A model generated the notes under the pieces. The model was not told the origin of the DNA and searched no databases. It saw nothing but the letters and a program-made list of their open reading frames with translations. 64,000 bases of DNA from Saccharina japonica. Taxonomy: Eukaryota > Sar > Phaeophyceae > Laminariales > Laminariaceae. Numbering within the stretch: the first letter of the stretch is position 1; each line of letters opens with the position of its first letter. Where the stretch lies: positions 634,576-698,575 of the forward strand of contig MEHQ01002099.1 in assembly GCA_008828725.1 (NCBI GenBank), given 5' to 3'. This document shows positions 62,801-64,000 of the stretch, one piece after another. Both the position numbers and the translations under genes were made by a program.

Positions 62801-63291
62801 GCTTGACTGGTTCCTACTATACACTAACCGACACTCATGGAACGATTCAACAAAACGCAACACAGCAGTACATAACACACACCGACCCTGCCAACCCAAC
62901 CCAACCCCCCCCCCCCAAAAAAAAGGATGGGAGTCTGCATGCCAGCATCGAGCTGTGCCACGTAGATGTCTATTTTATTGCTATTTTTTGGGCGATCATC
63001 ACTCGTGTCCTAATGTCCCGGTTTTAATCGGCTGTCGGAACGCCATATCAAACGCCCAACCCAACCCAACCCAACTCAACCCAACCCGACCCAACCCAAC
63101 ACGCCCGTGCCCCAAGCGGTGCCGGCGCTCCGTGCTTGGCCCCCACCGCAGACGTACCTCGATGTCTCCCACGTCCTCCACGGAAGGTAGAGGGGGAAGC
63201 TGAGGCTCCGCGACAGGCGCGCGGTCCCCCTTAGCGGCCTTAGCACCCTTGTCCTTCTTCGAAGGGGCGGCTTCGTTGGACTCGCCCGTAC
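59672..63291 (-). CDS. Lysine-rich protein gene with duplicated exon (X-Y-X'), partial
   Basis: Three minus-strand exons: X at 63291-63158, Y at 61223-61034 and X' at 59805-59672. X and X' are near-identical 134-nt exons encoding TGESNEAAPSKKDKGAKAAK, GDRAPVAEPQLPPLPSVEDV, GDIE. Y encodes ERIKDFQEKRTAAEGSRRAK, TAQKRSAQHATKRDNKRKGI and KAKKKGREGAIAAT. X to Y joins in phase 0 and Y to X' joins in phase (G|GT). All splice sites are canonical: GCGGCAG|GT, GAG|GTACGT, TTTTGTCAG|GAG and GGGAAG|GTGGGT. The family was not recognised. The basic, helical, Lys/Arg/Ala-rich composition would suit a nucleolar or RNA-binding protein, but that is a guess. The repeated X exon comes from a segmental duplication. 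Upstream exons lie beyond the window and the end was not found. Confidence 0.7.
59925..60090 (+). repeat. Tandem TAGTGCCGGTTGCCCGC repeat
   Basis: About three units of 55-60 bp (GGTCCCTCTA, TAGTGCCGGTTGCCCGC, GCCTGTGGAATCGCT). Copy 3 of the segment has fewer units. Confidence 0.8.
60282..60366. mobile_element. TTAA MITE with empty site in the sister copy
   Basis: TTTA (60278) then CCTTTTCAGAACTG, CACTAATTCCAAGTGTTT, CCAGTTCGTAAGGGG|TTAA. The duplicate at 63876-63879 has a single TTAA and no element. Confidence 0.85.
60495..60600 (+). repeat. 10-bp minisatellite (GTCAGTAATA), short array
   Basis: About six units flanked by GTCTTATTGGGTAGTTCCTC on the left and CAGTCGCAACCC on the right, as at 25170. 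Confidence 0.7.
61034..61223 (-). CDS. Exon Y of the lysine-rich gene
   Basis: The exon is 190 nt, 63 codons plus one base, starting in phase 0. The acceptor is TATTTTGTCAG|GAG and the donor GGGGAAG|GTGGGT. It contains strongly charged helical sequence with repeated KR, RAK and KKK clusters. Only 15 bp upstream of its acceptor an inverted copy of the X exon end begins. Confidence 0.8.
61712..62033 (+). mobile_element. tRNA-derived SINE, full length
   Basis: GTCGCCCCGGTGGTCTAACTG with box A TGGTCTAACTGG (perfect) and box B GGTTCGATTCT 40 bp later, the body, then GGGATGGAAAAAAAAAAA. The body keeps CTAG at the site of the 6-bp gain seen at 43233. Confidence 0.88.
62033..62133. mobile_element. 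TA-target MITE family 1 next to the SINE tail
   Basis: TGTAAATAGGACCTACGGTA, CAAAAACCTATATATTTCC, TTTGGTCCTATTTACTAG and TATGCTCCCCCG|TA. Confidence 0.7.
62378..62703 (-). mobile_element. tRNA-derived SINE, full length (minus)
   Basis: A T18 run (poly-A tail reversed) is followed by the body and head, ending GGGGCGACCGGCTC. Near-identical to the 61712 copy. Confidence 0.85.
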
Positions 63292-63940
63292 CTGCCGCAC
63301 AAAAAAGAGCAAGTGTGTCGGGAGAGGGCAGTTTAGGCTACGAATAGGCCTGTCACGGACGGCGGCCTAGGCTTGCCATAGACTAAAGGCTCGTGCCGGG
63401 GTGCTAAGGCTAGAGACAGTAGAAAATGGTCCCTCTGTAGTGCTGGTTGAGAAGTGCCGGTTACCCGTTGTAGTGCCTGTGGGATCGCTTGGCACAGATG
63501 GGCTTCACCTGGTAGTGTGCGGAGTAGTTAGGCCTGTGACGGACGGCGGTCTAGACTTGCTATTAATAGACTAGAGACCTGTGTCGCGGTAGGAGTGTAC
63601 ACAGCAGAAAATGATCCCTCTATAGTGCCGGCTGACTGCCCTATATAGTGCCGGCGGAATCGCTTGGCACAGGTGCGAGTATAGCCAGTGTGACAGTATG
63701 CGGAGTAGTGCCGGCTGCCGCTATAGTGCGGGTATTGTTGGCCGGCGCATATGTTACCGGCACTATACAGGGATCATTACTGCAATTGTTTCTGAGGTTG
63801 TGATAACTCACTCGAGGAATGGTATACTTATCATACGTATCATACCTCAATCGAAAAGCTGATTTTCAGATCAAATTAATTGTTCACGCGATGGACAATC
63901 CCGTGGCTTACATATTAATAGTGTTAATAGTATATCACGA
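62395..63940 (+). repeat. Segmental duplication copy 3
   Basis: Collinear with 58887-60440: SINE, small MITE, C/A tract, (CCCAA)n, exon X and the TAGTGCCGG block. It lacks the TTAA MITE. Most differences are single bases. Confidence 0.9.
63158..63291 (-). CDS. Exon X of the lysine-rich gene
   Basis: The acceptor is TGCCGGCAG-like (CTGCCGCAC on the plus strand) and the donor GACATCGAG|GTACGT. It has 44 codons plus two bases, identical in length to X' at 59672-59805. About 60 bp into the following intron is a (TTGGG)n tract, present in all copies of the duplicated segment. Confidence 0.75.
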
Positions 63941-64000
63941 TCGTGGGACGGTAGTCCCGCAACAGGTAAGTCCAGACTTAATAAACTACTTTCCGCTGAG

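Noticed and set aside
1-64000. LTR retrotransposons, endogenous viruses or Polinton-like elements
   Set aside because: No long terminal repeats, primer-binding sites, protease, integrase, capsid or polymerase motifs were recognised in any frame.

Overview
The window is eukaryotic nuclear DNA. At least three protein-coding genes are split by GT-AG introns from about 0.4 to 8 kb. The GC-rich exons carry Gly, Ala, Ser and Gln low-complexity runs, and most of the rest is dense repeat debris. Long G/C homopolymers are unusually common. Intron size, exon style and repeat load would suit a stramenopile alga such as a brown alga, but that is inference and no marker gene settles it. I saw no tRNA or rRNA gene, no CRISPR array, and no LTR, retroviral or Polinton-like element.

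Layout. 0-0.6 kb: one weak ORF. 0.6-6.9 kb: LINE 3'-end debris with nested MITEs. 7-13 kb: mostly empty, with TTAA-type and TA-type MITEs. 13.1-14.0 kb (minus): a polyQ-containing terminal exon of unknown function. 14-24 kb: repeats, including a 500-bp G/A-only tract and a 291-bp terminal-inverted-repeat element. 24.5-31.7 kb (minus): a VPS9-domain Rab exchange factor in six visible exons. 31.9-49.0 kb (plus): a TBC1D5-like Rab GTPase-activating protein in eight visible exons, interrupted by an assembly gap at 45365-45461. 49-58 kb: poly-C-tailed LINE ends, MITEs, minisatellites and a few weak candidate exons. 58.9-63.9 kb: a segment present three times (two direct copies, one inverted) that carries an exon of a lysine-rich minus-strand gene.

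The central result is the head-to-head pair. The proposed start codons of the VPS9 RabGEF (31715, minus) and the TBC1D5-like RabGAP (31900, plus) are 184 bp apart. In animals, VPS9 proteins activate Rab5-class GTPases, and TBC1D5 acts on Rab7 with retromer, so the pair could co-express opposite ends of the early-to-late endosome switch. Exon joins were judged by splice consensus, reading phase and remembered family alignments, not by a search.

The repeat layer is also informative. The palindrome CTATTAATAG occurs 13 times. Comparing repeat copies shows it arises by a 6-bp gain inside CTAG-like sites, which looks like a transposon excision footprint. Two related LINE families end in poly-C instead of poly-A, and one such tail forms the pyrimidine tract of a TBC1D5-like splice acceptor. 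Several MITEs can be compared with matching empty sites inside the same window.
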